Below are positions 23,701 through 33,500 of a stretch of 64,000 nucleotides of DNA, in pieces (the stretch's first letter is position 1; every line of letters begins with the position of its first letter). The notes under the pieces are model-generated. The model was not told the origin of the DNA. It saw only the letters and a program-made list of their open reading frames with translations, and searched no databases. Made by a program: the position numbers and the translations under genes. This stretch comes from Mesostigma viride. Its lineage: Eukaryota > Streptophyta > Mesostigmatophyceae > Mesostigmatales > Mesostigmataceae. Where the stretch lies: assembly GCA_009746045.1 (NCBI GenBank), contig RPFO01000184.1:422381-486380 (forward strand), read 5' to 3'.

Positions 23701-25941
23701 GCATCTGTGTGCCCACAGCAAAACGGCGGCACGCTCATGCCAGCCCCCGGCCCCAACCTGCCATCCGCCACCCTGCTCGAGCGCAAGAGGGACTACGACC
23801 CGGAGATGGCGCTGCCTTCCCAGAGGGGGGCGGCTGCCGGAAGTGGGCCCTCGCCGCCGCACTCCGCCTCAGGTGACTTGGGCCAACGGGTCTATCGTTT
23901 CTTCCTCTTTGCTATATCTTTGTTCACTGAATGACAATATCCTATCCTTCTGGGGGAGATCATATCCTTATTTTGGTGAGTAGTTCCCATGTCGTGTAGC
24001 AGAGCCCAGGTGTGGTGGGCAGGGTGCTTTCTTTGGTTGGACCTGGCAGGGGCTGGTGGGTGGTGGACCTTTGGACTTTGCTTCGCAGGGATGCTATCTG
24101 CACCTGATGGGGCCATCTCATTACGTAGATTAGGGAGAGGAAGGAGACCGCGTGAGGTTCGCGCGGTTGGATCCGTAAGGTCAGGGTATGACGGTCAGGG
24201 TCCCTGCGCCTTGGTCCGTGCTTGTTTGGTGTGGAAGAAGACGCGTGGAAAGACGAAATGTTGGGAAGAAGACGTGTTTATGTCGCGTGTTTAGAATCAC
24301 GACAGGTGCACGTGGGCACCAGCTTTTGATGCTTTCAACTCGGGAAGACGACGTGTTTGCGATGCTTTCTGCATCAGATTCTCGAAACGTGCATCTCGCG
24401 ACACAAGTTTTCCAAGGCACTTTGACCTCTGGAGCGTTTGTGTTTCGGGGCGCAACTTGTCTTTGTTTCATGACTTTTCCTGTGTCCGTCTCCTTTGGTT
24501 CCTGGAACCTATCAAATTATCTTTGCACGTTCTTCTTACTATCGAGCTTGGTTGCACCGCGGTCTAGGATCTTGAACACGCGTTAGTGTTACTACTATTA
24601 CCATTATCAATAGCATCATCATTATTATTATTTCAAAACGCATGTCTTTATGATACACGCTTACTCACGTTTGCTGGAAAATCCTCTCACCTTCACCCTT
24701 CCCCAGCTCCGTCGTGCAAATCCGCCCGGTTCCATTGCGTCTCATGTCAACAATCTTTGTGCTTGCTCCGCCTCTTGCCTTCTCGCTCGTGTGCTTGCTC
24801 GTGTGCTTGTTTCCTTGCTTGCTCGCTTGCCTGTGCCATGTTGCCTCCCTCCCGTGCTGTCTGCATCTGCGGCTCCTGCCCGGTTCTCCTGCCCGGTTCC
24901 CTGGGTCTGCTTATCGCCGCCGCCTCCTGCTGCTGCCTCCCGCTGCTCGCCTCCCGCTGCTCGCCTCCCGCTGCCGCCTGTTCTCGCACATCAAAAGAAA
25001 ACCCCGCAGGGGCCTTCATGCCCCTGGTCGCCGTGACGCCGCGCGTGCTGGCCGTGGCGCCAGTGCGGAGGATCGCCGACACGGTCGACAGGATAAGGTG
25101 AGTGACACAGTCGTCGCAAGGTTAAGCGCAAGGCTGTCAGAAAGGTTGGCAGAGGAAGGTCATTGGACATGGCTGAGAGAAGAAGGTGAGTGGACAAGTA
25201 GGTTGGCAGATCAAGCTCGGCGAGGATTTCCACAGTGACCCAATGGACAGAGTATAAGGAGGGTGAGCAGGGAGGTTGACAGTATTTCTTTAATGTCAGC
25301 ATTCCTTTACAGGCTCAGGTGAGTGACGCAATCGATGTACACAGGACAAGGTCATTAAAGAGGTTGACAGGTTCATAAGGTCATAGGGGCTGTGTGCTTG
25401 TTGTCTCTACCAACAACTGTTCAAACTTGGCCTTTCATACCCCTTGATTCCTTTCCCCCGAACCCCGGACCTAACCCAACTACCACCGCAACCACCATTA
25501 CCACCACTGACAAATTACTGCCCCTTATGCTGCCACCCTTACTCGTGAACATCCTGCTGCCACCCGCCTGCCCCTGTAACCTATGTCAGCATCACCACGA
25601 ACATCACCATCATTGAAAACATATCCCGTGCTGATGCGTCTGCCACCTGACCGTTGTATTTTGTGCGGCTGCCGCCCTCTGCCCCTGTTACCTGTGTCAG
25701 CATCACCACGTCCTCCCTGCTGCGCATGAACCCGTTTGCGCGCCTGTTCCTGCTGCTCTACTGGTTCGTGCTCCACGTCTGGATCATGCTCTACGTGACC
25801 TCGGTGAGTGATGTTCACGGAACATCTCTGATGGTACCGTTCTCGATGGTCTTGGATGCTTGTAACACCCTGTGTTCACGTATCTGGATCATGCTCTGCG
25901 TGACCTCGGTGGGTGCCCGCACAACTCGTGTAAGAGGATGA
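5784..25941 (+). CDS. Giant tail-anchored coiled-coil golgin (TNO1/giantin-like), about 4,400 aa
   Basis: Exons: 5784-5828, 6584-6847, 8354-8995, 10552-21556, 21652-22544, 23060-23116, 23719-23872, 25010-25097, then 25701-25803 or on to the stop at 25941. Phases match at every junction; only the 95-bp intron 21557-21651 is doubtful, and it is needed for a frame change. The N-terminus MDKKREDLKAAGKKR, joined to LEEFRKKK, is the short basic head seen on plant giant coiled-coil proteins and on golgin/AKAP9-type proteins. Exon 4 is almost pure coiled coil (Glu/Lys/Ala/Leu heptads) with recurrent KLDKAVKMGKKV and KLVKAVKKGKGI modules, like the KL.AVKKGK modules of plant TNO1-type proteins. The C-terminus has PLVAVTPRVL and RRIADTVDRI, then a single membrane helix LFLLLYWFVLHVWIMLYV, the tail-anchor layout of giantin, golgin-84, CASP and TNO1. 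Inferred role: vesicle tethering at Golgi/TGN. The end beyond YVTS is unresolved. Confidence 0.85.
6839..7360 (+). repeat. Copies of golgin exon 2 end plus splice donor
   Basis: The true exon end GCCAAG|gtaatgggttaagc (boundary 6847/6848) is repeated 47 bp downstream as GCCAAG|gtgacgggttaagc, with matching flanks out to about 39 bases. More diverged GGGCCAAG|gtaa copies lie near 7201 and 7339. All are in intron 2. Confidence 0.75.
7645..8063. mobile_element. MITE with Tc1/mariner-like ends, copy 1
   Basis: The element is flanked by TA on both sides. Its left end CCGCAGTGGTCAAAAACAC and right end ...TTTTTGACCACTACGG are inverted repeats extending through CTTTGCG/CGCAAAG. The interior is non-coding and AT-rich and matches 43794-44168 in several blocks. 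It lies in golgin intron 2. The TIR sequence and TA target resemble Tc1/mariner-derived MITEs; no transposase is present. Confidence 0.75.
8996..9300 (+). repeat. Purine-rich 29-bp array with copies of golgin exon 3 end/donor
   Basis: After the donor at 8996, the unit GGGGAGAAGAGAGGGGAAGA plus GGTAGAG is repeated about six times (9000-9190). The exon end ACGCGCTCAAG|gtgagg then reappears as CCAACGCGCTCAAG|gtggag at 9212-9229 and as CCAACGCG|gtgagtg at 9281. The last two are parts of an approximately 75-bp duplication. Confidence 0.75.
9408..9520 (+). repeat. Minisatellite of about 29 bp, four copies
   Basis: Unit CCAACCATCTGCCGATTGTA plus GCTGGCA(CG)C is repeated in tandem inside golgin intron 3. 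No coding potential is seen. Confidence 0.8.
9521..10551 (+). other. 3' part of golgin intron 3, pyrimidine-rich
   Basis: The intron's 3' kilobase is strongly C+T rich, with repeated TTGCTACTCCTTT-like and GCTACCCCTT-like phrases. It ends at the acceptor cctccacag (10551). Open frames here (for example from 9741) arise from low stop density and run into exon 4; they are not separate genes. Confidence 0.6.
11815..18735 (+). repeat. Amplified coiled-coil modules within golgin exon 4
   Basis: A module of about 50-60 codons built on EKLDKAVKMGKKV, QKKELAEKLASAEALL, SKKELGERERGLQ and ARVAELEGQ occurs five times, starting near 11815, 12600, 14325, 15440 and 18530, with near-identical DNA in several copies. 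A related module (KLVKAVKKGKGIEEERKKG) occurs at about 17840 and 19620, almost identical over about 115 bp. A further stretch of about 104 bp is the same at 14911-15015 and 20874-20977. This points to repeated in-frame duplication or gene conversion. Confidence 0.8.
22545..25009 (+). other. Golgin introns 5-7 with two small exons
   Basis: Apart from the exons 23060-23116 (19 codons, AERNAALAEVNQCRIKLQT) and 23719-23872, this stretch is intronic. Introns 22545-23059 and 23117-23718 show no repeat or gene. Intron 23873-25009 ends in a long C+T-rich tract with repeated CTCGCCTCCCGCTG units before its acceptor. Confidence 0.6.
25098..25390 (+). repeat. Copies of golgin exon 8 end plus donor
   Basis: The true junction GACAGGATAAG|gtgagtgacacagtcg (25097/25098) recurs downstream: GAGAAGAAG|gtgagtgg (25186), ACAGAGTATAAG near 25246, GGCTCAG|gtgagtgacgcaatcg (25319), and ACAGGACAAGgtcat and GGTTCATAAGgtcat (25350-25385). 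Divergence varies between copies. Confidence 0.65.
25571..25612 (+). repeat. Copy of acceptor and 5' end of the golgin membrane-anchor exon
   Basis: CCCCTGTAACCTATGTCAG|CATCACCACG lies 111 bp upstream of the true acceptor CCCCTGTTACCTGTGTCAG|CATCACCACG (25700/25701). The upstream copy then diverges and does not encode the membrane helix. Confidence 0.75.
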
Positions 25942-25999
25942 ATGGATGGGGGACCTGGGCTGTCCATGCTCTGCGCTATCCAATGCTCTTATCTATTTA

Positions 26000-26042
26000 T
26001 AGTAGTAGAGTAGTGTAGTAGTGTAGTAGTATAGTAGTATAC

Positions 26043-26078
<36 letters not shown>

Positions 26079-26300
26079 GGAACATAACTCCGTTGGGAGT
26101 ATATGTAGCACATATCCCTGAGAAGGGGTGTATGGCTTTTAATACACGCTGGGCTACCTCCTGCAAGGCTAGTATAGTAGTATAATAGTATAGTAGTATA
26201 ATAGTATAGTAGTTTAGTAGTACAGTAGTATAGTAGTGTAGTAGTATAGTATATTCGTAGTGTAGTAGTATAGTAGCATAGTATAGTAGTATAGGTATCT
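26000..26300. repeat. AGT/TAG-rich simple repeats
   Basis: Degenerate TAGTAGTATAGTAGTATA runs surround a LINE 3' fragment. They are non-coding. Confidence 0.75.
26044..26169 (-). mobile_element. 5'-truncated LINE-like 3' end with (ATT)n tail
   Basis: An (ATT)n run followed by GGAACATAACTCCGTTGGGA and about 90 more bases closely matches 37104-37214, the 3' end of the LINE-like element there. Read on the minus strand it is an element 3' end with an (AAT)n tail. TAGTATAGTAGTATA lies on both sides, either a target-site duplication or the surrounding simple repeat. Confidence 0.65.
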
Positions 26301-26717
26301 ATCAGAATAGGTATCTATTCATGCAGTAAATGATGACTACGTGGGATGTGCGCTCAAATCTCTATTGCTTTCAATCTGGATCATGCTCTACGTGATCTCG
26401 CCAAATATAACCAACCATGTGAATATTCCTGTAATGATAGTTATCATTATTATTATTAGTAGTAGTAGTATTATGGTTCTACCATGATTTATAGTAATTC
26501 ATGATGATATTGGATAGGCGGTACGGGATCCTGATTGCTGGAGCTTCTGTGGATTCATGCTGCTGTATGTATGGATTGTGTGCTAGGCAAGATCCTCGTG
26601 TGGCAAATAGGAGCTTTTGAAGAGGTATGGACCCAGCACTGGCCAGCGTCTTCTTGTGCTGAATAGGAGCTTTCTAAGAGGTATGGATCCTGCGATAGTT
26701 GTCCTTCTACAAGCCCC

Positions 26718-26915
26718 CACGTGGTTAACTTTAGCGGTGACAACAACGCCCCCACGTGGTTAACTTTAGCGGTGACAACAGCGCACCCACGTGGTTAACT
26801 TTAGCGGTGACAACAGCGCACCCACGTTGTTAACTTTAGAGGTGACAACAGCGCACCCACGTGGTTAACTTTAGCGGTGACAACAACGCATCCACGTGGA
26901 GAGGTGACAACAACT
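26718..26915 (+). repeat. 35-bp minisatellite with a CACGTG box in most units
   Basis: Five units of CACGTGGTTAACTTTAGCGG plus TGACAACAACGCCCC and a partial sixth. Units carry CACGTG (G-box/E-box core), GTTAAC and TGACA in fixed register; one unit has CACGTT instead. The array lies between the convergent golgin and TPR genes, not in front of a recognised promoter. Confidence 0.8.
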
Positions 26916-28292
26916 CATTCTAGAGCGCGCTCTGCCTGTGTCTATTTGAGTCAGCACGCAGCAGCTGCTTGTTTTCTATTGATGATGCCTGGCACCTTCA
27001 CGTGTGAAAAGGTCTCTGTATCAGTTGCAGCGCCTTCCTTATCCCGGGATGATGGCCGGTACAATGCCCCAAGGGTCGTCGTTGCATAAAGGCACCTGTC
27101 ACATCGGCTAAGCATGCATGTGAGTGAATGCGCTCTGTCCGGGTATGTCGCAAAAACAGTTCACAGCTTATCCGAAAATAAAACCCACTGGTGTCGAGCA
27201 AGCTGTTGTTTGCGTGGTTGGGGCAACTGTCAACGCCCTGTGCTGACGTCATCCTTACCTTCATATCGCACTCGCTTTTTTTTTTTTTTTTTTTGGCTTG
27301 CATGTTGACTATGCAGGCCACTATGATTGGCGGCATGTAACTCTCACGTGAAGCTGCAGGGAGCCCCATTTCAGCCTTCACTGCCTGTTGCCTCACCTGT
27401 CCGAGCATGGGTACTTAGACCCCGGCTTGCGCTTGCATTACAGCCGGTCAACAGCGGTCGACTTCAACCACTGTCGACTTTGCGCTGTCAACCTTTAGCA
27501 CTGTTGAGTCTGGGCTGAATGAATGAGGCACTCCTGTAATCAATTAATTACCGTTGCATGCCACGACGTGTCCATACTCCCCTATTAGTATCGTCACGTG
27601 CATGGAAGGCCGTGCATTGGGTGCCTCACCGATGTCATGGATCATCCGTATTATTCGTCTCATCGATCTGATGGTGTGTTCATTCCCCACATGGCCGAGG
27701 GATGCAGCCCTGGGAACAAGCTGATGTGAGAACACAGGGCATGCGAGCCGCAGAATGCAGATTGCAGGGCAGGTACCCAAACATATGTTCTCCGAATCCA
27801 CACCAGGATTTTTGGATTTTGGAATTGGTACAACAGGCATTGTCATTCCCAATCCAATAGCATACCATCTTTCTGAAGCCCCCCCCCATAAACGGGGGCA
27901 ACTCTTTAAATAAATAAAAGTTATAAGTTGGTCTGCTTCGATCTGTTGCTGAACTGCTGAAATTTTAACAGCCGGATTAAGGCTGCTCATTCATCGGTAC
28001 ATGTTGCATCCAGCATTGAAAAGCCGAGCTAGACTTTTCATTTCATAAGCATGTGCATGCATGACGAATGTGCAGGTCGATTCAGGCCATAATTGGCGCA
28101 TGCATGGACTACACTAGTAGTGCATGTCATAATGGAGTTATGTTCCTTATTAATTAATGAATGGACTACACTAGTAGTGCATGGATGTGCCGTCCTTTAC
28201 TACTTGTCCAATCATTCGGAGATGTGTTTCATTATTATTCAAGTAAGAATTGAATTGCCCATGCATGCGATGGCTCCACACTCGTGATGGGA
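26916..28292. other. Intergenic region between golgin and TPR gene 3' ends
   Basis: No gene is recognised. A poly-T run lies at 27277-27294 and a direct repeat ATGGACTACACTAGTAGTGCAT at about 28103 and 28162. A minus-strand frame at 27544-27990 has no known motif and is most likely chance. Confidence 0.45.
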
Positions 28293-29486
28293 TCATTGAC
28301 CCCTGGAACGCAGTGCCCCCCGGGCCTTATTCTTCGAGCTCTCCTCCGGGCTGATGCTGAGGAACTTCTCCAGCCCCTTGACCGCGGCCTCAGGCCAGCG
28401 GCGTGCCTTCACCTCTTTGACTGTGTACAGTGCGCAGGGGGACGAGCTGCCACCCAGTCCGGGGATGCCAGCATCATCACAAGGCAGCAGCGTGCCTGTG
28501 TCAAAGTCCTCGCAGTTTCGGTCCAGGGCCATCCCCTGCAGGTCCAGCATCGTCTGCGCCGCCTTGTTTATTCTGGCAAACACGGGGTTGTCGGGGGTGG
28601 CCGGCGGGGCCGGGGGCGTCGGCCGGCACAGATTGGCCCACTCCATCTCGGCTTCTGTCACCATCCCTGCTGACGTCAGCGCGGCCACCAGCGCCGCAGC
28701 CGCGTCCCAGAATTGGGGGTACCCGTCTGGGCTGGGCCCCTTGTCGATCCGCTGGAGGGCTGAGACAGCCCCCCGGGAGTCGCCCTTCCCGAGCAGGGCC
28801 AGCGCCGCGTGAAGCTCGATTCGCTGTCCGAGCGTGGGGGCACTGCCCAGTAACCCGGAGAAGGGGGTACCCTCAGGGACCGGCAGCTCGGATATGCCCG
28901 CCAAGCCAATTGTACCCAGCGCCCGCTGGAAGCTGTCCAAGGCGCCAGCCCAGTCCCCTTTTTGGCTCAGGGCCAGCCCCGTGCCGTCTCGAGCCAGTGC
29001 CTCTGCAATGATTTCGATGGGGACGGGGTTCCCTGCAGGCAGGACCACGGTGGCGCCGGCCCGGTTGCCTTTGAGTAACGGGATGGCCCGCGCGTAGTCT
29101 TGCAGCGCGTCGTCCCACCGGTTGAGCATGAGGGAATTATTGGCACGGGCGTAATAATACACGCCGTTTTCTGGATTCAGCTCTATAATTTCATCCCACA
29201 GCGTGAGGGCGTTCTCGGGGTCCGGTTCTCGATCCGCGAGCTTTGCCATGCTGGCAGCTTGTTTTGTGGCCTGGGAGGAAACCGGCGCTGCATGGGAGGA
29301 CAATGCATGCGAGACTAGGGCCCATGCGGGAAGGAAGCCAAGTGTAAACCGTCGGGTGACGTCGTTACCCCGCACGCCGGCGGCGACAACGCAAGTTCTT
29401 GGCCTTCTTCGGCAAGTTTGTGGCGGTGACAGATGCAAAGTGCGGGGGCAGCCGACGAAAGGTGTTCGTAGAGTTAAGCAAGTCAT
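28293..29486 (-). CDS. TPR protein, probably in the chloroplast thylakoid lumen
   Basis: Single exon, 397 residues, starting at ATG 29486. The first 40 residues are rich in Ser/Thr/Arg/Pro with no acidic residues before Asp42, as in a chloroplast transit peptide. A twin-arginine motif and hydrophobic core follow (TRRFTLGFLPAWALVSHALS, residues 44-63) with a possible AxA-like cleavage near SSHAA. This bipartite layout suggests export to the thylakoid lumen by the Tat route. Mature TPR helices are visible at about residues 91-140 (ENALTLWDEIIELNPENG and YYARANNSLMLNRWDDAL) and again near 165-195 (GTGLALSQKGDWAGALDSFQ). TPR proteins of this kind scaffold photosystem assembly; the partner is unknown. 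Bare chloroplast-stroma location is the alternative. Confidence 0.75.
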   Translation of the reverse strand: MTCLTLRTPFVGCPRTLHLSPPQTCRRRPRTCVVAAGVRGNDVTRRFTLGFLPAWALVSHALSSHAAPVSSQATKQAASMAKLADREPDPENALTLWDEIIELNPENGVYYYARANNSLMLNRWDDALQDYARAIPLLKGNRAGATVVLPAGNPVPIEIIAEALARDGTGLALSQKGDWAGALDSFQRALGTIGLAGISELPVPEGTPFSGLLGSAPTLGQRIELHAALALLGKGDSRGAVSALQRIDKGPSPDGYPQFWDAAAALVAALTSAGMVTEAEMEWANLCRPTPPAPPATPDNPVFARINKAAQTMLDLQGMALDRNCEDFDTGTLLPCDDAGIPGLGGSSSPCALYTVKEVKARRWPEAAVKGLEKFLSISPEESSKNKARGALRSRGQ

Positions 29487-30572
29487 TTCCTCTTATTACC
29501 TTATATCAAGCTTCTGGAATGTTTCTATCGTGAAATTTAGCGACTTACAGCATTCAGAGAAAAATCAGTGTTAACAGCTGCTCGACATGGACGGTGCGTC
29601 AACATCCCTTGTTTTGTTCTACCTTCACCCACCCACATCGGCAGCGTGACGCGATTATCGATATCGTCATGTCGTCAGGCTTGCGTCTGCCGAATTATTT
29701 GGAAAATACAAAATACAGGAATGCAGTCAATGCACCACGGGGTTCGGGTTTCCCAAGCTAACCCCGCCATTACGATTCCTGTGACAGTCGACAGTACAAG
29801 CAAGGTTTCGTGGCATACAATTGGATTGTTCTACGCAGTACAAGTGTACAACGACAACAACTCCGTTGATACGTCATTTAGTTTCTTTTCACCTATGGGC
29901 GGTGCAGGGGCGGTGCCGTCTTGGTCCTGTCGACGCGATCCAAATTTACATTATCACGGGCACAGCACACGGACCCAGTGTAATAATCCCACCACGTAAT
30001 TTTCGTGAAAATTCAGCATCCTCGTAAATTGGGTACACTATGTAGGAATTAGGATTATGAAATCTTCCCCTTTGTTAATGGCGGGTGCAGCCAGCAGTTC
30101 TAAAAACTTATTTTTAGTTTGGCTTATTCCACGGTAATTGCCACTTGCGAGCATGTCTGGCTCCTAACTCGGTTTTTCTTTCGAGCGATAGCCATGATAT
30201 ATTTCCGGAAGCCTAGGCGCTGAAGAAGGAGCATTTCTCGCCATGACCTAGCTCGGTTTCTACTGACAAGGACCTGGAATATGTCAATGGCTCCTCGACT
30301 TTCAGGGTTTTGCAGTTGGATTCCAGGGGTGCCGTTTGATGCGTGTCGGGATAAAAGCCGAATTTTCTTTGCTTGCCAAAATCCAAAGCTGTCGGTGCCA
30401 AGAAACCGTGCGTCGTGCGATGCTGTGTAGGAAATGGCGTCGTGGTAGAGTCGCACTCCTGCTCGCTCATCCTCCACGGCTCCCTCAAAACTCCCTGCGT
30501 GACATCGCGGCCACATCAGCCCCAGAGCGGCCGTAACCTCGCGTGAGCGGACCTCCTCTGGTCACAACGCCC
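29487..30572. promoter_or_regulatory. Divergent intergenic region (TPR gene / TSNAXIP1-like gene)
   Basis: The two genes diverge, with starts at 29486 (minus) and 30573 (plus). No recognisable gene, repeat or promoter motif was found. An in-frame TAA at 30534-30536 supports the plus-strand start at 30573. Confidence 0.4.
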
Positions 30573-33500
30573 ATGGAATCATTTCGGGCGAGAACGTTGC
30601 GTGGCACCATGCCTGCGGCCCCCCCCGGCCCGCCGGGCCACCGCACCTCCGGCTCCGGGCGCTCCGCGGCGCTCCAGTTTGAGATTCGCTTGAACGAGAT
30701 GCTGGCGTTGCTGGGCACGCTGGACCAGAAGGACAACAAGCCCAATCAGAAGCGGCTGTCCTGCCACCTGGCGGTCCTTCGCGAGATTCTTGCGACGCGC
30801 CCCTTTGGGCCCCTGCAGACTGTGATGGAAACCATCCTCTCTGAGATCCTCCTCTGCCTGCATTCCAACCGCGTGACCGCCCCAGCGTTAAGCGGGAGCG
30901 AGTACAACTCCTCCGGCGTGCTCGTCGAGGGGGTCCCCTATTTCGTGGAGCTCGAGGAGGCCAAAAAGGACCTCGCGCGCGCGCAGCGGGAGGTCAAGGA
31001 GATCCGGAAGGCCATGATCGACAAGGAGAGCGAAATGAGCCAGCGCGTGGTGAACTCGATCCCCCAAGAGGAGCTGGAGCGGAGGGACGCCAGCATCATC
31101 ATGCTCGAGTACGAGCTCAAGCAGGCGGCGGACGAGGGTGAGAAGCTGCGGTCGGAGATCGCGCAGCTAAAGTCGGACCACGAGACGCACATGGTCATCC
31201 ACCAGGTGCGCCGCGTGCTATTATATATATATAGACAAGTGGCGTGCGTTCGCACGGTTGATCTCCTCTATGTGCCATCGTTGCTAGAAAGAGTAAGTGG
31301 CGAAATATCGCAGCTCCAGCCGGACCATGAGATGCACTTGTTCATCCAACAGATGTTCTATTTATTGACCCAGTGTGAACGTGTGTGTGGTGATAGCGGT
31401 ATAATTATTGGAGGCAGTGTAGGCCGACATGGCGCCGCTCAAGTCCAGTCATGAGACGCATGGGTCATCCACCGGGTGCGCTAGAAGTAGTACTACTAGG
31501 CCCCGCTCTATACATGAATGCGATGTTTGCTGCTATTACTGCCTTGAAAGCAATGACAGCGTTTTTCAACCACACCCGCCCCCTCGCTGCACCTCACTGC
31601 CCCCATTGGCTAATCTACCAATTGACCTTCACCCGCCCCCATTTGCTAACCTACCAACTGCTCTTTACCGCCCCCATTTGCTGGCTGGTTTTCCCAGTGC
31701 CCGTCACCGCCACCACATGGTCCACACACCCCACACGCTACCCTTGCCCCCCCCTACCCCCTTCTCCTCCCCTCGCTGCTTCCGTGCTTGCTCACCCCCC
31801 CTTCCCACCCCCTCCCGGACATGATCCAAAAGCCGCCCTGACCAAGGCGGAATGAGGGTGGAACCTTTATACTCAGTACCTTACTATACTACTACATATA
31901 TACTATACTACTTTGCTATTCTAACTAGTTTCTGTCCTTGAACCCTCCCCCCCCCCACACATAGGCGGAGGCCACCCGATGGGAGAACGAGAAACGCGCG
32001 CTGACGGCCGAGTTGGAGGAATTCCGCCGCAAGGCGTCCACGCAGGAGGAGGTCCGCAAGGCCTTTGCAGGGCTCATGGTCGGAAAGTCCTCGTCGTCGA
32101 CCTCTTCCGACAAGCCCGGACTAGGGGGTGCCGGTTCCTTCTCCCTCTCAGGCAGCGGCGGCCACGGAGGGGGACCCTTTCCCCCCGGTTCGGCTGGGTC
32201 CGGGCCAGGGGGTGACGGACCAGGGGACCTGTCGTTTGCCTCCTCGCGGTCTACCTCCTCCCCCCTGGACTTCACGCTCAACGCAGGGTCCCCCCTGCGC
32301 AGTAATTCTAGCAGCGGTACGGGTACCGGCGGGCTGGGTGGGCCGAATTCCTCCGGGACAGGTGGCGGCCCACCAGCGTACCTCCACTACGCCCCTCCCC
32401 TGTCGCTCGACTGGGGCATGGAGTGGGTGGACGAGGTGGTCACGCGCGCCCGGGAGGAGCGGGCGGCGCGGCACCGGGGCGTGCTGGGTCTCTCAGGGTA
32501 CGACAGCGACGACGGCGGCGATGAGCATCACCAGGCCACGAGCGGGGGGGGGGGGCACCACGGGGGTGGGGGCCCGAATGCGCAGAGTAAGCACGGGGGC
32601 GGGGGCAGCGGGGGTGGAGGAGCGAATCATCACACGGGTGCCAGCAGTAGTAGCAGTGTGGGCGGCGTCGTGGGCGCGGGGGCCAGCCTCGAGGGGCTCA
32701 CGGAGGAGATGCGGGAGGCCATCACGCTCGAGCGCCAGCTCATCGTCCTCCAGACGGCGCAGATCGACGAATACGACGCGCTTCTGGAGAAGGGAGGCAT
32801 GGGCGGGGTGACCCCCGGGGGTGGCGGGAGCTCGGGAGGATCCGGCGGTGCCGGTGCCGGCGGCAGCATCGGGCTGTCGACGGGGTTGGTGGCAGCGCGC
32901 CGCCAGTTTGTGGAGGAGATCGAGGCCCTGCATCACGAGATTGTGTCCCTGAGGGATCACGTCGCGGCCATGATCAAACGGGCGCCAGGGGGGGCAGGGG
33001 GGTTCAGTGTCGCGGGGGCTGTCGCGGGGGCTGACATTGCGGCGATGCTGAGCTTGTCGGGGATCACCACGTCCGGCAGCAGCTCGTACAATAACGGCTA
33101 TTCGAATAATAACAACTCGCTCAATAACAGCGCGACCGGCAGGGGGCCCAATGGGGTGGGTTCTGAGGCGGCCGGGAATGATGGGGACGCGGCACTGGCG
33201 GCCGCCACGGGCCTCCCCTCGGAGCAAGTGAAGAGGTTGGGGGATCCGCTTTGGACAAAGTACTGCAAGCTCATGCAGGTGCATGCGGTGGAGGTGGCGA
33301 CGCTCGTGCGGCCAATCAGCCGCGCCAACCGGCGCATCACGCCACTGCCCGCACTCCTGCGGGTGCTGGAGCGGTGCCTGTGCAACAAGTGGGCGTGGGA
33401 GGCGGCGGCGTTGCTGGGGGGGAAGATATACCGCGCGGAGGGCGCGGTCGCGATGACGGTGCACGAATATTTCTACCAGGTGGGTGGGCGGATCGCGGCT

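Larger units (their letters stand above)
25879..26400 (+). repeat. Two extra copies of the membrane-anchor exon end
   Basis: TCTGGATCATGCTCTACGTG plus ACCTCG|gtgagt ends the anchor exon at 25803. A near copy with a gtgggt donor is at 25882-25912, and a third (TCTGGATCATGCTCTACGTG plus ATCTCG, donor lost) is at 26377-26400. If the first donor is not used, translation runs through the second copy to a stop at 25939-25941. Confidence 0.75.

Noticed and set aside
27544-27990. Minus-strand frame of 148 codons
   Set aside because: No recognisable motif or plausible codon bias, and it contains parts of intergenic low-complexity sequence.
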